From Anaerolineaceae bacterium (lineage in GTDB: Bacteria; Chloroflexota; Anaerolineae; Aggregatilineales; Phototrophicaceae), in assembly GCA_020634135.1 (NCBI GenBank), contig JACKCG010000007.1, positions 226,039 through 290,038 on the forward strand: a DNA stretch of 64,000 nucleotides, in the 5' to 3' direction. Below the pieces are notes generated by a model. That model ran no database searches. It saw only the letters and a program-made list of their open reading frames with translations, and was not told the origin of the DNA. The translations under genes and the position numbers were made by a program. This document shows positions 15,733 to 23,420 of the stretch, one piece after another (the stretch's first letter is position 1; every line of letters begins with the position of its first letter).

Positions 15733-18153
15733 TTAAACTACCCCATAAAGTGCCCGGTAGATCGCATAATAGCCATAGATCCGCTGGACATACAGGCGCG
15801 TGCTATCAATAGTGATCGCCGTCATAAAGAGGTCTGGGTCACCGCCCGAAAGCTCCAACCAGGCCGCCGCCCGCCCCGGCCCGGCATTATACCCGGCCAA
15901 GGCAGCCTGCACATTACCATCAAACCGCGCCAACTGCTCCCCTAAATAAAATGCGCCAAACTCAATCCCGGCATAAGGCCGGAAAAGGTCGCTATGCTGG
16001 TAGTCCGGCCACTGGATTTGCCCGGCGATATACTCCGCTGTGCTCGGAATGACTTGCGTTAACCCCTTCTCACCTGCCGCCGCTGTTGCATTGGTATCAA
16101 ACAGGCTTTCGTGCCGGACGAGTGAAAACAAGAGGAGCGGGTCAACATCATAGCGCTGGCTTGATTCCAACACCGGATCAAGATAGTAGATGGGGTAGCG
16201 CATCCGGGCAATGTATTTAGGGGCATCAAGCGTGCCAACATTGGCCGCCTTAATCACATTGGCCGCGCCAAAGATTGATGACTGATACGCCCCGATACTG
16301 CGCAGGTAAATCGCGAGCTGATACGACACCAGGCCATCGGTGTTATAGGCATCCAGCAAGTCGCTGAATTCGTTCCCGGCTTCGTCATAAGCCGCCACTG
16401 CCCAGAGTTCGCTGCCCTGAATCAGGCGGGGTTCAGCCTGTACCGCAGGGGATAGCGGCCACAAGTCACCTTCCTGTGTTATGCCGAATGTTCGCCGCAG
16501 CCAGTCTTCGGCTTCCGCAATCAATGGCGCGTCGTCCCCTGTGAATTCGTAAGACTGCGGGCGCGTAAACGCCTCTCGCCCCGCCAGAATATCCTGGGCG
16601 CGGGCGCTGAAGTAGCTATCCGGTGAAGAGGAAATCGCCAGTCGCAGGGCGTCCTGCGCCGTCTGCTGGTTATTCTCAGCCAATGCGATACGCCCTACCC
16701 ATAAATAAGCGGCAGATTGGTCGTCTCCGGTGGTTGTTGTGGCTAAACGGGCAAATAACCGCTCTGCACCGGTCAGATCATTCAGGTTATAAGCGGCGGA
16801 AGCGGCCAGAAACAGGCCACTCCGAGCCTGTTCGGTATCCGGGTAGGTATCGGCCAGTCGCTCAAAGACCTGTCGTGAAAGGCCGGGTTCGTTGTTCGTG
16901 CCATATAAATAACCGATTCGCCACAAGGCTTCCGCCGATTCGGTCAGATAGGGATAAGTATCGGCAATGTTCAGGTAGGTTTCAATTGCACCAGGGATGT
17001 CACCCGAAAGAAATTTAGTGCGTCCCTGCTCCAGCAAGGCTTCCCCAAACGCCGGGTCACTCGGATACTGAGAGACAACCGTCTGGAAGGCAGTCACTGC
17101 CGCCGCCGGGTTGCCGATTTCACGGTACGCACGCCCCAGCAAAAGATACAGTTCCGCCGGAATACTCGCCAACTGGTGCTGGGTGGAATAGGCGTTGAAA
17201 GCAGCAATTGCGCCCTGATAGTCACCGAAATCGTAACTCGTTTTGCCAACGAGGTAATCATCCAGATCGTAACCATTGGTCAGGAGCACATTCATAGCCT
17301 GATACGCAGGAGCTGTACCTGGATAACCATTGAGGACGGCTTCCATGCGCTGCAATCCGGCGTCGGTCTGACCGCTACTGAGAAGGGTCTGTGCCGCCAG
17401 GAATTCGATGCTGGCACGATAAGGAGCATTCCGTGCTACGGTAAGAATCGCATCGTACTGCGCCATCGCCTCGGCAGGCATTCCAGCATTCAAGTAAATC
17501 CGGGCAAGTTTTTCCCGCAGTGCCAGCAGCGGGGTCTGGCTGCGGCTTGCATTGACGGACTGGGCATAACTCGCCAGCGCGGATTCGGTCTGCCCCAGGG
17601 CGAGTTGAGCGTCTCCAATGCGTTCGTAAGCGTAACTATCAATCAGGCCGGGGCGCACCGAAAGATAGTACTGAAAGTCGGCCAGTGCCTCCGCCCAGCG
17701 TGACATACCTAAATAAGCATCGCCACGCAGGAAATAGGCTTGTGCCGCCCGGTTGTCCTGCGGAAAACGGCTGATGAAGTCCGTGAGGGCGTTGACAGCG
17801 TTCTCAAACACCCCTTCGCGCAGCGCGGAACGTCCCAGGTTAAACGCCGCTGCCGCGCCCACATCCGCCGGGACTCCGGGCTGATTAAGCAGCATCTGAT
17901 AGGCATTGATGGCGTTCTCAAGATAACCATTGACGAGGTAACGATCGGCGATTTGCAGCGAGACTTCGGGTGGTATCGTCGGTGTGGGGGGTATCGTCGG
18001 ACTGGGCGTGAGTGTGGGCAGCGCGGAAGGCGCGGCAGTCACCGCGTCCGATGTGACAATGACATACGTGACATTGCCATCCGACAGATTGCACCCGGCC
18101 AGCAGCAGCAGGGCAACCAGTATCAGCCAATTGAGGGAAGTGAATTGTCTCAT
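15733..18153 (-). CDS. TPR-repeat lytic transglycosylase lipoprotein (Slt70-like)
   Basis: This protein of about 806 aa begins MRQFTSLNWLILVALLLLAG followed by Cys, a lipoprotein signal. A Thr/Pro-rich linker follows, then about 450 residues of tetratricopeptide-like helices (repeated GRAYREIGNPAAAVTAFQ-type units). The C-terminal SLT domain contains FSLVRHESLFD with the catalytic Glu, GLTQVIPSTAEYIA and ALAGYNAGPGRA. It should cleave the glycan strand of peptidoglycan from the outer face of the membrane, with the superhelix guiding the substrate. I start at ATG 18153 (or the adjacent ATG 18156), just before the signal peptide. An upstream in-frame start at 18207 would spoil it. Two unknown genes precede it on the same strand. 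Confidence 0.88.
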   Translation of the reverse strand: MRQFTSLNWLILVALLLLAGCNLSDGNVTYVIVTSDAVTAAPSALPTLTPSPTIPPTPTIPPEVSLQIADRYLVNGYLENAINAYQMLLNQPGVPADVGAAAAFNLGRSALREGVFENAVNALTDFISRFPQDNRAAQAYFLRGDAYLGMSRWAEALADFQYYLSVRPGLIDSYAYERIGDAQLALGQTESALASYAQSVNASRSQTPLLALREKLARIYLNAGMPAEAMAQYDAILTVARNAPYRASIEFLAAQTLLSSGQTDAGLQRMEAVLNGYPGTAPAYQAMNVLLTNGYDLDDYLVGKTSYDFGDYQGAIAAFNAYSTQHQLASIPAELYLLLGRAYREIGNPAAAVTAFQTVVSQYPSDPAFGEALLEQGRTKFLSGDIPGAIETYLNIADTYPYLTESAEALWRIGYLYGTNNEPGLSRQVFERLADTYPDTEQARSGLFLAASAAYNLNDLTGAERLFARLATTTTGDDQSAAYLWVGRIALAENNQQTAQDALRLAISSSPDSYFSARAQDILAGREAFTRPQSYEFTGDDAPLIAEAEDWLRRTFGITQEGDLWPLSPAVQAEPRLIQGSELWAVAAYDEAGNEFSDLLDAYNTDGLVSYQLAIYLRSIGAYQSSIFGAANVIKAANVGTLDAPKYIARMRYPIYYLDPVLESSQRYDVDPLLLFSLVRHESLFDTNATAAAGEKGLTQVIPSTAEYIAGQIQWPDYQHSDLFRPYAGIEFGAFYLGEQLARFDGNVQAALAGYNAGPGRAAAWLELSGGDPDLFMTAITIDSTRLYVQRIYGYYAIYRALYGVV

Positions 18154-18208
18154 CATACCTGGGATTATCGCGTCAGGTGGGGCGGGAGTCAACACCGCCC
18201 ACCCCACG

Positions 18209-18649
18209 TTAGCCCAACGGTGGGGTAAGTTCTCCCGCTAACCAGGGCAAACCATAGCCTACGATCAGGTGTCCGGCTTCAGCCAGCGCCCGGCCTAACG
18301 TCTCGGTATCGGCAAATGTCCACCAGTGATCGGCAGAAGGCAGAATCGCCACGCCAAAGTCTTCCACCACCAGGGCGCTCAAGGTTCGATGCAGGCCATT
18401 CCCCCGGCTGAGTGTAACGCGGAAGCGAGAGGGGTTACGGGCAGCGTACTCGGTATCAGTGTAGGCCAGTAGTTGGAACTCAATTACCGCCCTTTGACCA
18501 GAGTCAAGCATCTTCGCAAACCGGAACTGACCACCAGCCCACTGCACCGGGCGTTCGTCCAGCTCATAACCTGCCGCGCCAAAGGCCTGCCCTACCACCG
18601 TGAGCAGCAGCAGGCGAAAGTATTCCTGGGGGGATTGGGATGGGTTCAT
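18209..18649 (-). CDS. hypothetical protein, unknown function
   Basis: This 146-aa cytoplasmic-looking protein has no signal peptide or membrane helix. It begins MNPSQSPQEYFRLLLLTVVG and contains two tryptophan-rich turns (QWAGGQFRF and HWWTFAD). I do not recognise a family. Its ATG abuts the stop of the upstream 186-aa gene with no gap, so the two are almost certainly co-expressed and may work together. The lipoprotein transglycosylase follows 55 bases downstream. Confidence 0.65.
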   Translation of the reverse strand: MNPSQSPQEYFRLLLLTVVGQAFGAAGYELDERPVQWAGGQFRFAKMLDSGQRAVIEFQLLAYTDTEYAARNPSRFRVTLSRGNGLHRTLSALVVEDFGVAILPSADHWWTFADTETLGRALAEAGHLIVGYGLPWLAGELTPPLG

Positions 18650-19210
18650 CTAAAAATTATAGTCCAATGAGAACGTCCATTGAATCCATTCTTGCAGGTG
18701 GCGCGACTGCATCCGGGGGTCATCAAAGCCGGGCGCGGGCATCTTCTCCATCTCATCGCGCATCTGGGCCACCTTGCGGGAATGATCCAGCACGTCCACA
18801 ATCCTACCGTTTTCGATCAGTAATTCAAGGACGGTCTGGAAAGAAGTCGGCTTTTGAAAACCCATGTGGACGTAGCGGGCGCTGATGAAGTCTTTGGCGA
18901 TGAGCAGGCCGCCGGAGAAGGTCAAGGGCATATCCACGTCGAAATACTGCCCGGCGCTGAATGTGCCGCCAATCTGCGCCACGACGCCGTTGACCGGCTT
19001 GTATTCCGACGTGCGGACGGTCAGCTCGGCGAGGAAGATACGCGACCCTTCGCAGATGTACTGTGTAAAGAAGCCCCGGTAGCAGGCGGTAGACATCATC
19101 TGTGGTCTCATCTCGAAATCTTCCGGTTTGGGCAGGTCGCCGCCTTTCACGCCGATAATCTGGTACGACTCACCCTGGTAAACAACTTTGTCCGTGATCT
19201 GTGCCGTCAT
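18650..19210 (-). CDS. hypothetical protein, unknown function
   Basis: This 186-aa soluble protein starts MTAQITDKVVYQGESYQIIG, with GGGG about nine bases upstream of ATG 19210. An ATG six codons earlier (19228) is possible. It has a beta-rich first half (KVVYQGESYQIIGVKGGDLP) and a C-terminal helix (RKVAQMRDEMEKM). No catalytic motif stands out. It is immediately followed by another unknown gene with zero spacing. Its ribosome site lies close to an inverted repeat in the divergent spacer to the amidohydrolase pseudogene. Confidence 0.65.
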   Translation of the reverse strand: MTAQITDKVVYQGESYQIIGVKGGDLPKPEDFEMRPQMMSTACYRGFFTQYICEGSRIFLAELTVRTSEYKPVNGVVAQIGGTFSAGQYFDVDMPLTFSGGLLIAKDFISARYVHMGFQKPTSFQTVLELLIENGRIVDVLDHSRKVAQMRDEMEKMPAPGFDDPRMQSRHLQEWIQWTFSLDYNF

Positions 19211-19269
19211 CGCGGTTTCCCCCAGCACTCATCAAATGGTATGCTTACCTTAAGGCCAAAACGACCTTG

Positions 19270-19304
19270 CCAAACACCCCCAGAATGAGGGGTTTGGTTG
19301 TTTT
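19270..19304. terminator. hairpin with T-rich tail in the 18.6/19.3-kb divergent spacer
   Basis: CCAAAC-A-CCCC (19270-19280) pairs with GGGGTTTGG (19289-19297) with a two-base bulge and is followed by TTGTTTT on the plus strand. It looks like an intrinsic terminator, but no plus-strand gene ends just upstream, so it may instead be a regulator site or a remnant. Confidence 0.4.
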
Positions 19305-19341
19305 CCGGCGTATCCTGCCGGTGCAGGGGCAAAGAGAAAGC

Positions 19342-20585
19342 ATGGTTCAACCGCTGCATATCATAGGCGCACACATCTGGAATGGGCACGAGGTAGTCCG
19401 GCGCGATTTGTATACAACAGATCGGGTCACGGAAAAACCCGCATCCGGCACGATGACAGTTGACCTGGCGGGGTATACGATTTTCCCCGGTTTGGTCAAC
19501 GCCCATGACCACCTGGAACTGAACCACTACCCGCGCAGCAAGTTTCGTGAGGTGTACGACAATGCCCACCAGTGGGGCGAAGACATGAACGCACGATTGG
19601 ATACCGAGCCGTATAAGTCGCTGCGGGCGTATCCGCTGTGGGATAAACTGTTCATCGGCGGACTGAAGAACCTGCTGTGCGGCGCAACAACCGTGATTCA
19701 CCATAACCCGCCGCATAGAGAACTGTGGCGGAAGGATTTCCCGGTGCGTGTCCTGCGGAAATACGGTTGGGCGCACTCGCTGCACTTCAGCACCGATGCG
19801 GAAGTGGTCGCCTCCTACCGTAGCACACCGCGGATGTCCCCTGGTTCATCCACCTGGCGGAAGGCACGGACGAGGTAGCCGCAGGCGAATACCAGCGGCT
19901 CAAAGGCATTGGGATGTGGGGGGGCCAAACACCGTCATCGTGCATGGGGTGGGGCTTAGTAGTGAAGATGTCGCGCAAATGCAAGTGCAACAGCTCTGAG
20001 TTTCTCGTACCTGGGGCATGGTTCAAATTACCGGTAGTATGGTGTCCTACAACAAATATCTATTTATTGGGCAAGACAGGGTAGATCCCCTGAATGGGTT
20101 GGAATACTCATCATTAGGGAGCGATTCCCAGATTGACAGCGATGGCGATCTCACGGATGAAATGTGTTTTATTAACGGAGGTACAGAGACTACGATGGCG
20201 ACAATTTGGCAATTTACTGCGCTACAATGGGCTTTGCAGGTGCACAACTTACAGGTGGGACAGTTATTGGAAAGATCGTGTCATGCCTATACGTTCCACA
20301 GACTGTGCTGACTTTGTCATCATTTCGGCAACCGATGATGCTGCCCACAAACTCTGCAATTCCCGCCGCGCCGACCTGGCGCTGGTTGTGCGCGATGGCA
20401 TCCCACGCATCGGCAACCCGGACATCATGGCGAAGTTCCCGCACATTCAGACCGTCCCGGCCACGCTGGACGGCGTGCCTAAAGCGATTCACATCAACCT
20501 CGCTCAACAGATACACGCCTGTCAACTGCACGAGCCGGGATTGGAAGTCGCGCCCCTGCCCACCGGGCGGCGCGGGTGGTTTTAG
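19342..20585 (+). pseudogene. degraded amidohydrolase (multiple frameshifts)
   Basis: Conserved amidohydrolase segments are spread over all three forward frames. Frame one runs from ATG 19342 with PLHIIGAHIWNG, the metal motif PGLVNAHDHLELN and the GATTVIHHNPPHRELW region, then loses sense near 19836. A second frame carries PWFIHLAEGTDEVAAGEYQR, and a third carries NTVIVHGVGLSSEDVAQM (about 19925-19999). Then WCPTTNIYLLGKTG and DPLNGLEYSSLGSDSQIDSD appear in different frames. The C-terminus (RADLALVVRDGIP ... TVPATLDGVPKAIHI) is in frame to 20585. At least four frameshifts separate the pieces, so no full enzyme can be made. Intact relatives are metal-dependent hydrolases of the chlorohydrolase/guanine deaminase type. 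The functional substrate cannot be told. Confidence 0.85.
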
Positions 20586-20730
20586 CGGCGCGGTCATCAT
20601 GATTTCCTCATTTTGTCCTGTCTATGCTGTGGGGTATGCTTTTAACATCCCAGGGATTTCGCAGTTGGCTGCGGGGTGTGCACGGTATACCACGCCCTTA
20701 CAAAGTCCTCATTTTACGGTGGTTCTGTAG

Positions 20731-20752
20731 GGGCAACTCGGCGTGGTTGCCC
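20731..20752. repeat. palindromic TAGGGGC-type repeat, copy 1
   Basis: GGGCAAC (20731-20737) pairs with GTTGCCC (20746-20752). It is preceded by TGTAG and lies in the 221-bp spacer between the amidohydrolase pseudogene and the radical SAM gene. It resembles the copies at 21279-21302 and 59341-59364 in having a GGGC...GCCC stem next to TGTAG or CTAC. Confidence 0.5.
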
Positions 20753-20806
20753 GGCGTATCCCCATATTCAATCGTTATCCGATAGTGAGTAAGTGGCAAA
20801 TCGTTT

Positions 20807-22393
20807 ATGACTGACATCCTGTTCGGCCAATCGTATTATCTGCGCTTCGACCCGAAACTGTGGGCGGCGATGCAGCCGTATCCCCCGTTAGGGACGCTGT
20901 ATGCTGCGAGCTATATGCGCGAAAAAGGGTACGATGTGGCACTGTTCGACGCGATGCTGGCCGAAGGCACGGGCGAATGGGCGGCGGCGCTGCGGCAGTA
21001 CCAGCCGCACTACGCCGTGATTTTTGAGGATAACTTCAACTACCTGAGCAAAATGTCGCTGCTGCGGATGCGCGACGCGGCTTTTGAAATGGTCGGTATG
21101 GCGAAAGCACAGGGCTGCACGGTCATCGTCAGCGGGGCAGATATGAGCGACCATGCCGGGTTATATCTTCAAAATGGCGCGGATTATGTGCTGCTGGGCG
21201 AAGGCGAGGAAACGCTGGCGGAGTTGGTGGCATATCTGGCAGATGGTTCACGAAACAATTCAACCACGCAGGAAGCGAGGGCGCACGGCGGTGCGCCCCT
21301 ACCAGAGACCATTTTAGGGGATGTTACCAGTGATTCCGGCCTCTATGCGATTCAGAGCCTTGCTTATCTCCACAATGGCGAGGTTGTCAAAACGCCGCCG
21401 CGCCCGGTGATACGCGATCTGGACGCCCTACCCTTCCCGGCCTGGGACTTAGTCAACCGGGAAAAATACCGTCGCATGTGGATTGAACGACACGGCTATT
21501 TCTCGATGAATCTGGTGACAACGCGGGGCTGCCCGTTTCACTGTAACTGGTGCGCGAAACCGATCTGGGGACAGAAGTACAGCGTCCGCAGCCCGCAAAA
21601 CGTCGTGGCGGAAATGGCGTGGCTGAAGGCCAACTTCCAACCCGATCACATCTGGTTTATGGATGACATCATGGGCATTCAAGACCGGTGGATCGAGGCG
21701 TTTGCTGACGAGCTAGACCGTACCGGGGCGCATATCCCTTTCAAGAGCCTGAATCGGGTGGATTTGCTGCTGCGCGGCAAGACGATTCCGGCGCTGGCAC
21801 GGGCGGGGGCGCAGATCGTCTGGGTGGGCGCGGAAAGCGGCTCGCAGAAAATCCTGGATGCGATGGACAAAGGCACACAAGTCGAGCAAATCTACGAGGC
21901 AACCCGCCAACTGCACGCGCATGGCGTCAAAGTGGCCTTCTTTCTGCAATTCGGCTATCCCGGCGAAACCCGTGAGGACATTGAAAAGACACTTCAGATG
22001 GTGCGAGACCTCATGCCGGATGACATTGGCATCAGTGTGAGCTACCCACTGCCAGGGACGCCGTTCTATGAACAGGTACGCGGCGAATTGGGAGAACGCG
22101 CCAACTGGATTGACAGCGAAGATATGGCGATGCTGTACCAGGGGCCGTTCCGCACCGAGTTTTACCGGCAACTGCATACCGTTGTGCATAAAGACTACCG
22201 TTCACGCAAAACCTGGGCGGAACTACGGCGACTGCTCCGCAACCCGGCCAGCCTGCGCCCCGGCCATATCCGGCAAACCGCAGCGATGCTCTATCACCGG
22301 CTGACACTGCGGAGCGCACAGGCAAAATTGAACAGCCTGGCACTACTCCCTCACGAACCAACCCGGCTGCCGAATGTGGCGATTACCGAGTAG
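20807..22393 (+). CDS. B12-binding-type radical SAM protein
   Basis: This 528-aa protein has an N-terminal cobalamin-binding-like domain of about 150 residues (PPLGTLYAASYMREKGYDVA, then the DYVLLGEGEETLAELV segment). The radical SAM core follows with TTRGCPFHCNWCAKPIWG, a CX3CX2C cluster that binds the 4Fe-4S/SAM. It continues with VGAESGSQKILDAMDKGT, as in oxidoreductases related to BchE and hopanoid or methyl-transfer enzymes. It likely catalyses a methylation or cyclisation on a lipid, pigment or cofactor; the substrate is unknown. A palindromic repeat is inserted in frame around residues 158-166 (RAHGGAPL). No clear ribosome site precedes ATG 20807. The gene stands alone between a pseudogene and an M23 peptidase. 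Confidence 0.85.
   Translation: MTDILFGQSYYLRFDPKLWAAMQPYPPLGTLYAASYMREKGYDVALFDAMLAEGTGEWAAALRQYQPHYAVIFEDNFNYLSKMSLLRMRDAAFEMVGMAKAQGCTVIVSGADMSDHAGLYLQNGADYVLLGEGEETLAELVAYLADGSRNNSTTQEARAHGGAPLPETILGDVTSDSGLYAIQSLAYLHNGEVVKTPPRPVIRDLDALPFPAWDLVNREKYRRMWIERHGYFSMNLVTTRGCPFHCNWCAKPIWGQKYSVRSPQNVVAEMAWLKANFQPDHIWFMDDIMGIQDRWIEAFADELDRTGAHIPFKSLNRVDLLLRGKTIPALARAGAQIVWVGAESGSQKILDAMDKGTQVEQIYEATRQLHAHGVKVAFFLQFGYPGETREDIEKTLQMVRDLMPDDIGISVSYPLPGTPFYEQVRGELGERANWIDSEDMAMLYQGPFRTEFYRQLHTVVHKDYRSRKTWAELRRLLRNPASLRPGHIRQTAAMLYHRLTLRSAQAKLNSLALLPHEPTRLPNVAITE
21279..21302. repeat. palindromic repeat inserted in frame in the radical SAM gene, copy 2
   Basis: GGGCGCAC (21279-21286) and GTGCGCCC (21291-21298) form a perfect eight-bp stem with loop GGCG, followed by CTAC. 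It encodes RAHGGAPL between the cobalamin-like and radical SAM domains, where an insertion would be tolerated. Confidence 0.6.
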
Positions 22394-22456
22394 GCATGAG
22401 GCCGCGACTCGCATTACAATGAGAGTGAATCAAGACTCTGTATCATTAGAGGACTC

Positions 22457-23299
22457 ATGCGTTTTATTCGCCAACACGGGCCGCTGCTGCCATTCCTGGT
22501 CATTGTTATTGTGCTGGCCGGGGGGCTGGCATACCTGGCCGGGCAAATCGCCGCGCCCCCCGCACAAACCACCATTACAGGTGTCAATCTGGGAGTCACT
22601 GCCGCGCCTCCACCCGGCACGCCGGAGAACCTGTTCGCGCAGCTTGACCCGGCAGTTATACCCTATTTGCAGCAAGGGCAGCCGGAATATGGCATAATTC
22701 CCCTGGATGCTCTGGGGCCAGACGTGCAGCCAGTAGGCGCTTTCCTGCCCACTACCGGCAATACCCGCTTCCAACTCGGCCAGCCCACGCCACTGCCTAC
22801 GCCACTGCCCTACCCCACCTCACCACCGCTGCCACTGCCCGCCGTGCCTCAACAGGTTCTGCCAACGGTATCCCTATTCGGGCCGGACGGCACGCCGCGC
22901 ACCCTGCCCTATGCCGGGGATGGCTGCGCGCCATCGGGGTTGCCAGCAGACGGTATCCTGACGCAGCGTTTTCACGCCTACCACAGCGGAGTTGACTTCG
23001 GCATCCCGCTGGGAACGCCGATCACGGCCACCCACAGCGGTCAGGTGACATTTGCCGGCTGGAATACGTTTGGCTATGGCTATCTGGTGATTTTACAGAA
23101 CGGCTCGTTTATCACGTATTATGCCCACCTGACCTCATTTAACGTCAGCGAAGGAAATTACGTCGGTAAAGGCAGTATCATCGCCTGGAGCGGCAGCACC
23201 GGCAACAGTTCCGGCCCGCACATTCACTACGAAACTCGTATCAATGATGTACCAGTAGACCCACTGACGTTCGAGAGTCGCGGATTTGTATCATGCTGA
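22457..23299 (+). CDS. M23 family metallopeptidase (LytM-like), membrane-anchored
   Basis: This 280-aa protein has one N-terminal membrane anchor (residues about 10-30) and a long Pro/Thr-rich spacer (residues about 108-135, PTPLPTPLPYP). The C-terminal LytM domain keeps the zinc ligands: His176-x3-Asp180 (HSGVD) and His255-x-His257 (GPHIHYE), plus catalytic-type His224 in YYAH. It should cut peptide cross-links of the cell wall outside the membrane. A GAGG ribosome site precedes ATG 22457. It follows the radical SAM gene by 63 bases, but functional linkage is doubtful. Together with the SLT lipoprotein it is one of two wall hydrolases in the window. Confidence 0.9.
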   Translation: MRFIRQHGPLLPFLVIVIVLAGGLAYLAGQIAAPPAQTTITGVNLGVTAAPPPGTPENLFAQLDPAVIPYLQQGQPEYGIIPLDALGPDVQPVGAFLPTTGNTRFQLGQPTPLPTPLPYPTSPPLPLPAVPQQVLPTVSLFGPDGTPRTLPYAGDGCAPSGLPADGILTQRFHAYHSGVDFGIPLGTPITATHSGQVTFAGWNTFGYGYLVILQNGSFITYYAHLTSFNVSEGNYVGKGSIIAWSGSTGNSSGPHIHYETRINDVPVDPLTFESRGFVSC

Positions 23300-23420
23300 G
23301 TCCACATAGTCAATCAGTCCTAAGCAAAGGTTCCGGCACAGACTGACGGCAAACGACCTTTGGCATCGCCATCCAATCCAGCATATAATGCACTTATATC
23401 GTTTCAACGGGGAATATTCG

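Noticed and set aside
20018..20730. Several separate forward frames that could be called small proteins
   Set aside because: They are fragments of one amidohydrolase in different frames, best described as a single pseudogene, plus trailing non-coding sequence.
22790..22850. Short direct repeats in the M23 peptidase gene
   Set aside because: They encode the Pro/Thr/Leu-rich linker, are explained by low-complexity coding, and are not a separate repeat element.
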